Source: Microbacterium sp.
GTDB lineage: Bacteria > Actinomycetota > Actinomycetes > Actinomycetales > Microbacteriaceae
DNA length: 64,000 bases
Direction: 5' to 3'
Assembly (NCBI RefSeq): GCF_031180975.1
Contig: NZ_JAPSLI010000009.1
Location: 106,224 to 170,223 of the forward strand
A program made the position numbers and the translations under genes. This document shows, piece by piece, positions 51,485-59,675 of the stretch (within the stretch, counting starts at the first letter, position 1; each line of letters begins with the position of its first letter). Under the pieces are notes generated by a model that saw nothing but the letters and a program-made list of their open reading frames with translations, was not told where the DNA came from and searched no databases.

Positions 51485-51525
51485 CCTGGACCCGACTCCG
51501 AGCACTCCGAGGGGGTGCCGCATGA
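51481..51525 (+). CDS. 14-codon bridging ORF between rodA and pbpA
   Basis: Reads MTWTRLRALRGGAA. It starts at an ATGA that overlaps the rodA stop and ends at an ATGA that overlaps the pbpA start. The GAGGGGG within its end is the pbpA ribosome binding site. Whether the peptide is made or matters is unknown; translation of this ORF would pass ribosomes directly from rodA to pbpA. Confidence 0.4.
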   Translation: MTWTRLRALRGGAA

Positions 51526-52979
51526 CCAAAGAACTGCGCCGTCTCAGCTTCGTGATCCTCGCGATGTTCCTGTCGCTGTTCGTCGCCGTCAGCTGGATCC
51601 AGGTCGTCGACGCCGACCGGCTCGCCCAGAACCAGGCGAACACCCGCACCCGACTGGACAGCTACGAGATCCAGCGCGGATCGATCATCGTCGAGGACAC
51701 CGCGATCGCCACCTCGGTGCCGACCGACGACCGCTACCAGTACCAGCGCGTGTACCAGGACGGGCCGATGTGGGCCGCCGTCACCGGTTACTACAACCCG
51801 GCTCTGCAGTCGGCGACCGGCATCGAGCGCGCTCTCGGTGCCGACCTGTCCGGCACCGGCTCGAACGCGTTCTTCGCCGAGATCGAGCGGATCGTCTCGG
51901 GTCAGCCGCAGCAGGGCCTGAGCGTCAAGCTCACCCTGGATGCCGCCGCGCAGCGCGCCGCGTGGGAGGCGCTGGACGGGCTGCAGGGCGCGGTCGTCGC
52001 GATCGAGCCGTCGACGGGACGCGTGCTCGCGATGGCATCCACCCCCGGGTTCGACACGAACGCGCTCGCCTCGCACGACACCAACGCGGTCAACGCCGAG
52101 CACGACCGCCTGGAGGCCGACCCGGCGAACCCGCTGTACAACAGGGCGATCGCCGGCAACCTCAACCCGCCCGGCTCGACCTTCAAGGTCGTCGTGGCCG
52201 CAGCCGCCCTGGCGACCGGGGAGTGGACCATGGACTCCACGCTGCCCAACCCGGCGCGCTACACGCTGCCGGGTACCTCCACGCAGATCTCGAACGCGTC
52301 GGGCACGACGTGCGGGCCGGGCGAGACCACCACGATCGCCACCGCGCTGCGGCTCAGTTGCAACATCCCGATGGCGGAGCTCGCCGCCGAGATCGGCGAC
52401 CAGGCGATCCGAGAGACGGCGGAGAAGTTCGGCTTCAACGCCGAGCTCGAGATCCCCGTCAAGGTCACCCCGTCCAGCTACCCCTCCGGGCTCAACGACC
52501 CCGAGACGGCCCTGACCGGTTTCGGACAGGGCCAGGTGACCGCGACGCCGCTGCAGATCGCGATGGTCTCGGCCGGGATCGCCAACGACGGCGCGGTGAT
52601 GACGCCGCGCATGGTCGAGCAGGTGATCGGCGACGACTTCGCGGTGCACCGGCAGTTCGAGGACCACGCGTTCGATCAGCCGATCGACGCCGACGCCGCC
52701 GACGCGATCACCGCGGCCATGGTGGCGGGGGTCAGGTCGGGTGCTGCCTCGGGTGCAAGAATAGACGGGGTCGATGTCGCCGGTAAGACGGGCACCGCGC
52801 AGAACGGCGGTTCCCGTCCGCACACGCTGTGGTTCACAGGATTCGCCCCTGCGGAGGACCCGCAGGTGGCGGTGGCGGTCGTCGTCGAAGACGGCGGTGG
52901 AAAGGGTCAATCCGGGTCCGGCAATGCCATTGCCGCTCCGATTGCGAAGAAGGTCATAGAGGCGGTGCTGGGCAGATGA
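51522..52979 (+). CDS. pbpA: PbpA: class B penicillin-binding protein (transpeptidase)
   Basis: 485 residues. A short cytoplasmic N-terminus and one membrane segment (FVILAMFLSLFVAVSWIQV, about residues 10-28), then a dimerisation domain. The transpeptidase domain has all three active-site motifs: GSTFK (Ser219), SCN (Ser279) and KTGTAQ (Lys422). It cross-links peptidoglycan together with RodA and is regulated by the PknA/PknB/FhaA module. ATG overlaps the bridging ORF; its stop overlaps pknA (ATGA). Confidence 0.96.
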   Translation: MTKELRRLSFVILAMFLSLFVAVSWIQVVDADRLAQNQANTRTRLDSYEIQRGSIIVEDTAIATSVPTDDRYQYQRVYQDGPMWAAVTGYYNPALQSATGIERALGADLSGTGSNAFFAEIERIVSGQPQQGLSVKLTLDAAAQRAAWEALDGLQGAVVAIEPSTGRVLAMASTPGFDTNALASHDTNAVNAEHDRLEADPANPLYNRAIAGNLNPPGSTFKVVVAAAALATGEWTMDSTLPNPARYTLPGTSTQISNASGTTCGPGETTTIATALRLSCNIPMAELAAEIGDQAIRETAEKFGFNAELEIPVKVTPSSYPSGLNDPETALTGFGQGQVTATPLQIAMVSAGIANDGAVMTPRMVEQVIGDDFAVHRQFEDHAFDQPIDADAADAITAAMVAGVRSGAASGARIDGVDVAGKTGTAQNGGSRPHTLWFTGFAPAEDPQVAVAVVVEDGGGKGQSGSGNAIAAPIAKKVIEAVLGR

Positions 52980-54736
52980 GACCGACGCAGGGTGTGTCGT
53001 TCGGTGGTCGCTACGAGCTGCAATCGCGGATCGCGATCGGCGGCATGGGCGAAGTGTGGGAGGCGACCGATCACGTCATCGGGCGCACCGTCGCCATCAA
53101 GATCCTCAAGGACGAGTACATGGGGGATCCGGGCTTCCTCGAGCGCTTCCGCGCCGAGGCCCGGCACGCCGCACTCGTCAACCACGAGGGCATCGCCAGC
53201 GTGTTCGACTACGGCGAGGAGAACGGCTCGGCCTTCCTGGTCATGGAGCTGGTGCCCGGCGAGGCGCTGTCGACCATCCTCGAGCGCGACGGCGCGCTGA
53301 GCGCGGACAAGACGCTCGACATCGTCGCGCAGACCGCCTCCGCGTTGCAGGCCGCGCACGCGGCAGGTCTCGTGCACCGCGACATCAAGCCCGGCAACCT
53401 GCTGATCACGCCCGACGGGCGCGTGAAGATCACCGACTTCGGCATCGCGCGCATCGCCGACCAGGTGCCGCTCACCGCAACCGGCCAGGTCATGGGCACC
53501 GTGCAGTACCTGTCGCCCGAGCAGGCCTCCGGTCACGCGGCGTCGCCTGCCACCGACATCTATTCGCTGGGCATCGTGGCGTACGAGTGCCTGGCGGGGA
53601 AGCGCCCGTTCACGGGCGAGTCGCAGGTCGCCATCGCCATGGCGCAGATCAACGAGCAGCCCCCACCGCTGCCGGCGACCGTGCCGATCCCGGTGCAGAA
53701 CCTCGTGATGGCGATGATCGCCAAGAAGCCCGCCGAACGGCCGTCCTCGGCCGCCACCGTTTCGCGGGCGGCGCGCGCGCTGCGGCGCGGCGACCTGAAC
53801 TCGGCCGCGATCGCGGTGCCCGCCATCGCCGGCGCGGGGGTGGCGGATGCCGATGACGCGACCCGCATCCTGACCGGGATGAACGACGGCGAGGATGCCA
53901 CGCGCATCCTGCCCACCACCGCGCAGCTGCCCACCGAGCAGGCGGCGGCGCGGGAGGAGACCGAGAAGAAGAAGCGCAGCCCGTGGACCTGGCCGCTCAT
54001 CGCGCTGATCGTGCTGCTGCTGCTGGTGCTGGGCGGAACGCTGTGGGCACTGCTCGCCAACAACGACGGCGGCGGCGACGCCGACCCGACACCGGCGAAG
54101 ACCACGACCACTCAGCAGACGAAGCCCACCCCGACCGACACCGAGCCCGAGGAGCCGGAGACCGTCGACATCGCGTCGCTCGGTCTGGAGGGCAAGACCT
54201 GCGACGAGGCCACGGCGATCCTGCAGGCCGAAAGCCTCGAGGCGAACTGCGTGCCGGGCGACCCGGCCCCCACCGAGGCCGATCAGGGGCGGATCTACCG
54301 GGTGGTCACGACCGGCAACCAGCCGGTGGGCTCGACGATCGAGATGATCTTCCACACCGAGCAGACGCCGCTGCCGCAACCGGGCGCGCCGAACCTGCCG
54401 GAGACCGTCGAGCAGGGCGGCGAGGCGCAGGTCACCTGGACCGGTTACACCTGCCCGTCGGGTCAGGGCACCGCGAGCGCCTACAACCTCACCGTGCGGG
54501 GCGGCGTGTTCGCCGTGAACGGTCAGCCGACGGCATCCTTCGGTGCGAACGACCGCACGGCGACGATCAACGTCACCGGCGCGCCCGGCGAAGCGGTGGT
54601 GGTGACGTACACCGTCACCTGCTCCGGCGGCACCGCCGGTGAGCGGACCACCGGTGCGTCCCCCGAGGACGTCGCGTCGATCCAGCAGGCAGCAGTGCTC
54701 CCCACTCCCGGGATCACCGAAGGCACCGAAGGGTAG
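52976..54736 (+). CDS. pknA: PknA-like serine/threonine protein kinase
   Basis: 586 residues. The kinase domain (residues 12-275) has GGMGEVWEA, VAIKILK (Lys42), VHRDIKPGN (Asp136), DFGIARI (Asp154) and GTVQYLSPEQ. A linker with the repeated word DATRIL leads to the membrane segment (about residues 338-362). The extracellular 220 residues are a Thr/Pro-rich stalk, then a PASTA-like segment (LEGKTCDEATAILQAESLEANCV) and a beta-rich domain. PknA phosphorylates wall-synthesis and division proteins. Its TAG stop overlaps a putative pknB -10. Confidence 0.95.
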   Translation: MRPTQGVSFGGRYELQSRIAIGGMGEVWEATDHVIGRTVAIKILKDEYMGDPGFLERFRAEARHAALVNHEGIASVFDYGEENGSAFLVMELVPGEALSTILERDGALSADKTLDIVAQTASALQAAHAAGLVHRDIKPGNLLITPDGRVKITDFGIARIADQVPLTATGQVMGTVQYLSPEQASGHAASPATDIYSLGIVAYECLAGKRPFTGESQVAIAMAQINEQPPPLPATVPIPVQNLVMAMIAKKPAERPSSAATVSRAARALRRGDLNSAAIAVPAIAGAGVADADDATRILTGMNDGEDATRILPTTAQLPTEQAAAREETEKKKRSPWTWPLIALIVLLLLVLGGTLWALLANNDGGGDADPTPAKTTTTQQTKPTPTDTEPEEPETVDIASLGLEGKTCDEATAILQAESLEANCVPGDPAPTEADQGRIYRVVTTGNQPVGSTIEMIFHTEQTPLPQPGAPNLPETVEQGGEAQVTWTGYTCPSGQGTASAYNLTVRGGVFAVNGQPTASFGANDRTATINVTGAPGEAVVVTYTVTCSGGTAGERTTGASPEDVASIQQAAVLPTPGITEGTEG

Positions 54737-54747
54737 CCTCGTACACA

Positions 54748-56511
54748 GTGAGCAGTGACGTCTCAGGGGGATCGGAAGTGTCGACAGAGCCGCGCGTACT
54801 CGCCGGCCGCTATCGGGTCGATGAGGTCATCGGCCACGGCGGCATGGCGACGGTGCACCGCGGGTACGACCTGACCCTCGGACGCGAGGTCGCGATCAAG
54901 ATCCTCGACCCGCAGCTCGCGAAGGACCAGACGTTCCGCACGCGCTTCCGGCTCGAGGCGCAGGCGGCGTCGCGCATGTCGCATCCGTCGATCGTGCGCG
55001 TCTTCGACGCCGGCGACCCGTCGACCCCGCCGTCCGGTCCCTCTGCGAGTTCGGGCCCGTCCGCGGGGTCGGCGGCCGGCACCGACGAACCGTACATCGT
55101 CATGGAGCTCGTGCACGGCACGCTGCTGAAGGACGTGATCGCCCGCGGCCCGGTGCCGGTGGACGACGCGATCCGCTACGTCGACGGCATCCTCGAGGCG
55201 CTGGACTACTCGCACCGTGCGGGCGTTGTGCATCGCGACATCAAGCCCGGCAACGTGATGATCACCGACAGCGGCGCGGTGAAGGTGATGGACTTCGGCA
55301 TCGCCCGCGCCGTCTCCGACTCCTCGTCGACCGTGGCGCAGACCACACAGATCCTGGGCACGGCCGCCTACTTCTCGCCGGAGCAGGCCAAGGGCGAGCC
55401 CGTCGACGCGCGCGCCGACATCTACTCGACCGGCGTGGTGCTGTACGAGCTGCTGACCGGCCGTCAGCCGTTCCGCGGCGAATCCCCGGTAGCGGTCGCC
55501 TACCAGCACGTCAGCGAGACGCCCGTCCCTCCCACCGAGGTCAACGAGGAGGTCCCGCGGGCGCTGGATGCCGTCGCGCTGCGCGCCATGGCGAAGGACC
55601 CGTACCAGCGCTACCCCGACGCGGCCGGCTTCCGCGCGGCGCTCCAGGCCGCCGCGAGCGGAGAGGCGCCGACCCGCAAGGAGATCGGCGCGCTGACCAG
55701 CGAGCTGTACGGCCCGAACCCGCGGCACGCGCAGGAGACCGCCCGCACTCTGCGGCAGCTGAGCACCGACACGACGATGACGCGCACGCAGTCCGGCCCG
55801 CCGGTGGCGTGGATCTGGGCGGCGGTCGCGCTGCTCGCCGTGCTGGTGGTGTCGGTGCTGTTCTGGGTGGTGAGCATCAGCGTGCGCCCGCCCGAGGTGC
55901 CGAGCACGTCGCAGACCGTCCCGAACCTCGTCAACATGACCTCGGACGAGGCCGAGGAGGCGCTGGAGGATCTGGAGCTCGTGCCGGACATCCGCACGGA
56001 GGCCAGCGCCGACTTCGAAGAGGGGCACGTGATCCGTTCGTTGCCCAACACCGGCGCGAAGGTGAACGAGGGCGAGTCGATCATCATCTACGTCTCCACC
56101 GGTGCGGACACCGTGACGATGCCGGTGCTGGAGGGGCTGTCGACGGATGCCGCGACGAAGGCGCTCGAGGACGCCGGCCTGGTGCTGGGGACGATCCGTC
56201 AGGAGAACGACCCCGAGGCAGCCGCGGGCGTGGTGCTGGAGGCCAGCGAGCCCGCCGAGAGCGAGGTCGCTCCCGGCACGGTGGTCAACCTCGTCGTCGC
56301 CAACGGCCACGTGATCGTCGACGACATGACCGGCTGGTCGCTGGATGCCGCGCAGAAGGAGCTCGAGGAGCTGGGTCTCACGCCTGCCCCGGTCGAGATC
56401 GGCGCGTGCTCCGAGGGTCAGGTCCCGAACGTGGTGTCCGCCATGTCGGTCGCGCCGGGCGAGGTGCCGATCCGCTCCACGGTCGAGCTGCGCTACTGCG
56501 TCGCCGGCTGA
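54748..56511 (+). CDS. pknB: PknB: PASTA domain serine/threonine protein kinase
   Basis: 587 residues. The kinase domain (residues 20-290) has GHGGMATVHRG, VAIKILD (Lys51), VHRDIKPGN (Asp164), DFGIARA (Asp182) and GTAAYFSPEQ. A Ser/Pro/Gly-rich insert of about 25 residues splits the N-lobe (about residues 90-114). After the membrane segment (353-377) come three PASTA domains that sense muropeptides or lipid II. The GTG at 54748 fits TAGCCT 8 nt upstream; GTG 54778 with GGGGG upstream is an equally possible start and would shorten it by 10 residues. Confidence 0.96.
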   Translation: MSSDVSGGSEVSTEPRVLAGRYRVDEVIGHGGMATVHRGYDLTLGREVAIKILDPQLAKDQTFRTRFRLEAQAASRMSHPSIVRVFDAGDPSTPPSGPSASSGPSAGSAAGTDEPYIVMELVHGTLLKDVIARGPVPVDDAIRYVDGILEALDYSHRAGVVHRDIKPGNVMITDSGAVKVMDFGIARAVSDSSSTVAQTTQILGTAAYFSPEQAKGEPVDARADIYSTGVVLYELLTGRQPFRGESPVAVAYQHVSETPVPPTEVNEEVPRALDAVALRAMAKDPYQRYPDAAGFRAALQAAASGEAPTRKEIGALTSELYGPNPRHAQETARTLRQLSTDTTMTRTQSGPPVAWIWAAVALLAVLVVSVLFWVVSISVRPPEVPSTSQTVPNLVNMTSDEAEEALEDLELVPDIRTEASADFEEGHVIRSLPNTGAKVNEGESIIIYVSTGADTVTMPVLEGLSTDAATKALEDAGLVLGTIRQENDPEAAAGVVLEASEPAESEVAPGTVVNLVVANGHVIVDDMTGWSLDAAQKELEELGLTPAPVEIGACSEGQVPNVVSAMSVAPGEVPIRSTVELRYCVAG

Positions 56512-57161
56512 ACCCCGCGCAGCCAGTTCGCCAGCAGCCGGTGACCGCTCTCGGTCAGCACGCTTTCGGGGTGGAACTGCACTCCGAGGATCGGCAGGCT
56601 GCGGTGCGCGATCGCCATCACCGTGCCCTGGTCGGTACGCGCCGTCACCTGCAACTCGTCCGGCAGATCGGCTTCGGCGAGCGCGAGCGAGTGGTACCGT
56701 CCCGCGGCGAAGGGCGAGCGGATGCCGTCGAACAGCGGAGACCCGTCGTGGGACACCTGCGAGACCATTCCGTGCATGAGCTCCGGCGCCGCGGTGACCG
56801 GGGCGCCGAACGCCTCGCCGATCGCCTGGTGGCCGAGGCACACGCCGAGCAGCGGCGTGTGCGTCTCCTCAGCGAGGCGCACGACGTCCACGGACGCTCC
56901 GGCGTCGGCCGGCGTCCCGGGTCCAGGGGAGATCAGCACCGCATCGTGCTCGGCCAGCATCCGCCGCCATTCCGGGTCGGCCGCGGCGACGGCATCCGCC
57001 TCCACCATCTCCACCTCGGCGCCGAGCTCGCGGAGGTAGCCGATCAGGGTGTGCACGAAGCTGTCGTGGTTGTCGACGACGAGAACCCGCACGGCTCGGG
57101 ATCGACCGTCATGGGGCGGCGTGTCGGGGTCTGCCGGGCGCGCGGAAGACGCTGCGGTCAT
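56493..57161 (-). CDS. trpG: Anthranilate/aminodeoxychorismate synthase glutamine amidotransferase
   Basis: 222 residues. Class I glutamine amidotransferase with VLVVDNHDSFVHTL at the start, the catalytic Cys in LLGVCLGHQAIGEAFG, and the catalytic His-Glu in GVQFHPESVLT. It supplies ammonia from glutamine to a chorismate-using partner (TrpE or PabB), which is not encoded here. It is named TrpG in mycobacteria at the same place next to pknB. ATG 57161 fits TAGACT 8 nt upstream; GTG 57092, just before the conserved start, is an alternative. It overlaps the pknB end by 19 bp. Confidence 0.9.
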   Translation of the reverse strand: MTAASSARPADPDTPPHDGRSRAVRVLVVDNHDSFVHTLIGYLRELGAEVEMVEADAVAAADPEWRRMLAEHDAVLISPGPGTPADAGASVDVVRLAEETHTPLLGVCLGHQAIGEAFGAPVTAAPELMHGMVSQVSHDGSPLFDGIRSPFAAGRYHSLALAEADLPDELQVTARTDQGTVMAIAHRSLPILGVQFHPESVLTESGHRLLANWLRGVQPATQ

Positions 57162-57169
57162 AAGGGGAA

Positions 57170-57191
57170 AGTCTACTGGCCGGACTAGACT
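57170..57191. promoter_or_regulatory. Back-to-back promoters of trpG and crgA
   Basis: TAGACT on the minus strand (57170-57175, 8 nt before trpG) and TAGACT on the plus strand (57186-57191, 7 nt before crgA) form an inverted repeat around 10 bp. Divergent, probably leaderless transcripts sharing a 22-bp core. Confidence 0.5.
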
Positions 57192-57198
57192 GGGCCGC

Positions 57199-57438
57199 AT
57201 GGCACGTGACCGCAACTCCGAAGAACCCGCTCTCGAGCGCGCCGAGGGCGAGGAAGCCCCCAACGCCGTATGGTTCAAGCCCGTCATGGTCGGCTTCATG
57301 CTGCTCGGCCTGGTGTGGATCCTCGTCTACTACATCTCCGGCCAGCAGTTCCCGATCCCCGGCATCACGGTGTGGAACCTGGCGATCGGTCTCGGCATCG
57401 CCCTCATCGGCTTCCTCATGACCACCCGGTGGCGGTGA
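57199..57438 (+). CDS. crgA: CrgA: cell division protein
   Basis: 79 residues with two membrane segments (about residues 30-48 and 57-76) joined by the short loop SGQQFPIPGITVWN. The conserved VWFKPVMVGFMLLGLVWILV and WNLAIGLGIALIGFLMTTRWR blocks (in pieces) are typical of actinobacterial CrgA. It recruits FtsI and other divisome proteins to the septum. It is separated from pknB only by trpG on the other strand. Confidence 0.96.
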   Translation: MARDRNSEEPALERAEGEEAPNAVWFKPVMVGFMLLGLVWILVYYISGQQFPIPGITVWNLAIGLGIALIGFLMTTRWR

Positions 57439-57457
57439 TCACCGGCATCCGCTCTTC

Positions 57458-57495
57458 GGCGCCCTCTCACCACGGTGAGGGGGCGCCGTTCTTCA
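57458..57495. terminator. Probable terminator between crgA and the rhomboid gene
   Basis: GGCGCCCTCTCACC (57458-57471) pairs with GGTGAGGGGGCGCC (57474-57487), 14-bp stem with one mismatch, followed by GTTCTTC. Lies between converging genes. Confidence 0.65.
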
Positions 57496-57505
57496 CCGCT
57501 CGGGC

Positions 57506-57557
57506 TGTGAATAACACGGGTGTAATTCTCCCCACCTGGGGATAGCCCTGTGGATAA
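57506..57557. other. Two DnaA-box-like sites
   Basis: TGTGGATAA (57549-57557) is a perfect complement of the DnaA box TTATCCACA. TGTGAATAA (57506-57514) differs at one base. Both have the same orientation, 43 bp apart, in the crgA-rhomboid gap. Confidence 0.45.
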
Positions 57558-57560
57558 CTC

Positions 57561-58454
57561 TCAGATCAGGCTGCTGATGATCAACGGCGGCACGACGAGC
57601 ACGACGATCACCAGCAGCACGACCAGGGCTGCCAGCAGCACGATCTGCCAGATGCGCTGATCGCGGCGACGCGTGCGCGTGTAGATGTAGGCGACGATCG
57701 CGCCCACGACCGCGCCGCCGAGGTGCGCCTGCCAGGCGATCCCGTCGACCACCAGGCCGAACACGAAGTTGATCCCGAGAACGACCAGGATGCCGGTCAC
57801 GTTGGCGCCGATGTGCCGGCCGATGATGAGCAGGGCCGCCATCAGGCCGAACACCGCACCGGAGGCGCCCACCGTGGCGGTGCGCGGATCGGCGAGCAGG
57901 GCGACGGCGACCGAGCCGCCGAGAGCGCTGACCAGGTACATCGTGAGGAACCGGGTTCGGCCGAGCATCGGCTCGAGGCTCTGCCCCAGCATCCACAGGG
58001 CGAGCATGTTCAGCGCGAGGTGGACGAAGCCGCCGTGCACGAGGGCGGTCGTGAGCAGTCGCCACGGCTCGAAGGGGATGCCGGGCACACCGATGTACAC
58101 GTAGAGGGGCGCGAAGAGCAGCGCGCCCTCGATCGCCTGCCCGACGGTGGGGACCATCTGCAGCAGACTGATCACCGACGTCACGAGCATGATGCCCAGG
58201 GTGACGGCCGGGCGGCCGCTGCGCGTGATCGCCATCGGACCGCCTCCCCAGGCCCGGCGCGCGCGCCGCTGGGCGGGGGACTCCGCCTTGCCCTGGTCCG
58301 CCATGCACTCCGGGCAGATCACCCCGACCGGCGCCTGCGTCTGGCAGGCGGGGCAGATGGTGCGCAGGCAGCGCTGGCAGAGCACGAAGCTCTGCCGATC
58401 CGGATGCCGGTAGCAGAAGTTGTCGCGATTGCGCGTGAACTCAGGTGTCGACAT
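57561..58454 (-). CDS. Rhomboid family intramembrane serine protease
   Basis: 297 residues. The N-terminal 60 residues carry Cys pairs (CQRCLRTICPAC, CPEC) of a small zinc ribbon. Six to seven membrane segments follow. The catalytic dyad is Ser198 in TVGASGAVFGLMAAL and His244 in WQAHLGGAVVG. The WRLLTTALVHGGFVHLALNMLALWMLG block (in pieces) matches rhomboid loop 1 and helix 2. It cleaves membrane proteins within the bilayer; the substrate is unknown. Confidence 0.94.
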   Translation of the reverse strand: MSTPEFTRNRDNFCYRHPDRQSFVLCQRCLRTICPACQTQAPVGVICPECMADQGKAESPAQRRARRAWGGGPMAITRSGRPAVTLGIMLVTSVISLLQMVPTVGQAIEGALLFAPLYVYIGVPGIPFEPWRLLTTALVHGGFVHLALNMLALWMLGQSLEPMLGRTRFLTMYLVSALGGSVAVALLADPRTATVGASGAVFGLMAALLIIGRHIGANVTGILVVLGINFVFGLVVDGIAWQAHLGGAVVGAIVAYIYTRTRRRDQRIWQIVLLAALVVLLVIVVLVVPPLIISSLI

Positions 58455-58486
58455 CCGGATCGGCTCGCGCTCGTCTCAGACGGCGG

Positions 58487-59044
58487 TCAGTTCGCGACGA
58501 CGTCGATCGAGTGCAGCACGACCGGCTCGATCGGCCGGTCGCCCGCGCCGATCGGAACGGCCGAGATCGCGTCGACGACGGCCTTGGAGGCGTCATCGGC
58601 GACCTCGCCGAAGATGGTGTGCTTGCCCTGCAGCCACGGGGTCGGGTCGGTGGTGATGAAGAACTGCGAGCCGTTGGTGCCCTCGGGCTTGCCGGTGATC
58701 GCGTTGCGGCGCAGGCCGGCGTTCGCCATCGCCAGGATGTAGGGCTCGTTGAAGTTCAGCTCGGGGTGGATCTCGTCGTTGAAGTTGTAGCCGGGGCCGC
58801 CGACACCCTGACCCAGCGGGTCGCCGCCCTGGATCATGAAGTTCGGGATGATGCGGTGGAAGATGACGTCCTTGTACAGCGGGCCTTCGCCGGGCTGGCC
58901 GGTCGCCGGGTGGGTCCAGGCCTTCGATCCGTCGGCGAGGCCGACGAAGTTGGCGACCGTGTTCGGGGCGTGGTCGCCGAACAGGTTGACGACGATGTCG
59001 CCGTGGTTGGTGTGCAGGGTTGCGACGTGGGAAGCGTGAGGCAT
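58487..59044 (-). CDS. ppiA: Peptidyl-prolyl cis-trans isomerase, cyclophilin type
   Basis: 185 residues. The cyclophilin core has FHRIIPNFMIQGGDPLGQG (catalytic Arg and Phe), NGSQFFITT and LQGKHTIFGEV. Cytoplasmic, no signal peptide. It speeds proline isomerisation during folding. In Actinobacteria this gene commonly lies near crgA and the pknB operon, as here. GAGAAT lies 6 nt before the ATG, close to the leaderless pattern. Confidence 0.96.
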   Translation of the reverse strand: MPHASHVATLHTNHGDIVVNLFGDHAPNTVANFVGLADGSKAWTHPATGQPGEGPLYKDVIFHRIIPNFMIQGGDPLGQGVGGPGYNFNDEIHPELNFNEPYILAMANAGLRRNAITGKPEGTNGSQFFITTDPTPWLQGKHTIFGEVADDASKAVVDAISAVPIGAGDRPIEPVVLHSIDVVAN

Positions 59045-59183
59045 GGGTTCATTCTCTCAGAGGCCCCCGCGAGCGGGCTGCGTATTGTGGCTGAACGCGA
59101 ACAGGATTGCCAGATCCCTGCTGGCTCGCAGTGTGTTCTGGTTAGATGAAGCGAGAACGGACTCCGACCGACGGGAGAACAAC

Positions 59184-59675
59184 GTGAACCTCAGCCGTAA
59201 GCGCAAGAAGGAACTGCGGAAGCTGCAGCAGGAGGCGGGACGACTGTGGGAGTCGCAGCAGGTTCTCGTCGGCCACGCCGCGGACATCGCCCGTGAGGCC
59301 GGCCGCCAGCTCGGCCACCTGAACCGCGAGAAGGTCGTGCCGGTGGTGCAGGACTCCTACAACCGGCACCTCGCGCCGACCGTCGAGCGCGGCATGAAGG
59401 TGGGCAAGCACGTCGTCGACGACAAGGTCGTCCCGATCGTGGGCGGCGTCGTGGGCACGGCGCTGTCGGCCTGGGATGTCGCGAACTCGAAGCGTCACGA
59501 GCTGATGGGCCACAAGCCGGCTCCGAAGAAGAAGAGCACCGGCCTCGGATCCATCGTCGCGATCGTGCTCGGCGCGGCCGCCGCGATCGGCGTGGTCTAT
59601 GCCGCGTGGCAGGCGCTGCGCGCCGACGACGAGCTGTGGGTCGCCGACGACCCGCTGTCGCCGCCGAACGCGTGA
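59184..59675 (+). CDS. Hypothetical membrane protein
   Basis: 163 residues from a GTG (GGGAGAAC upstream). The N-terminus is basic (NLSRKRKKELRKLQ). A long amphipathic helical region with Val/His/Lys follows, then KPAPKKKST and one membrane segment near residues 128-150 (GSIVAIVLGAAAAIGVVYAAW). It ends DELWVADDPLSPPNA. Not recognised. Proteins with this layout occur beside ybaK-like genes in Microbacteriaceae, as I recall. Its stop overlaps the start of the next gene. Confidence 0.78.
   Translation: MNLSRKRKKELRKLQQEAGRLWESQQVLVGHAADIAREAGRQLGHLNREKVVPVVQDSYNRHLAPTVERGMKVGKHVVDDKVVPIVGGVVGTALSAWDVANSKRHELMGHKPAPKKKSTGLGSIVAIVLGAAAAIGVVYAAWQALRADDELWVADDPLSPPNA

Noticed and set aside
57506..57557. 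Pair of DnaA boxes as a replication origin
   Set aside because: Only two boxes, no AT-rich unwinding region, and dnaA/dnaN are not present in the window.
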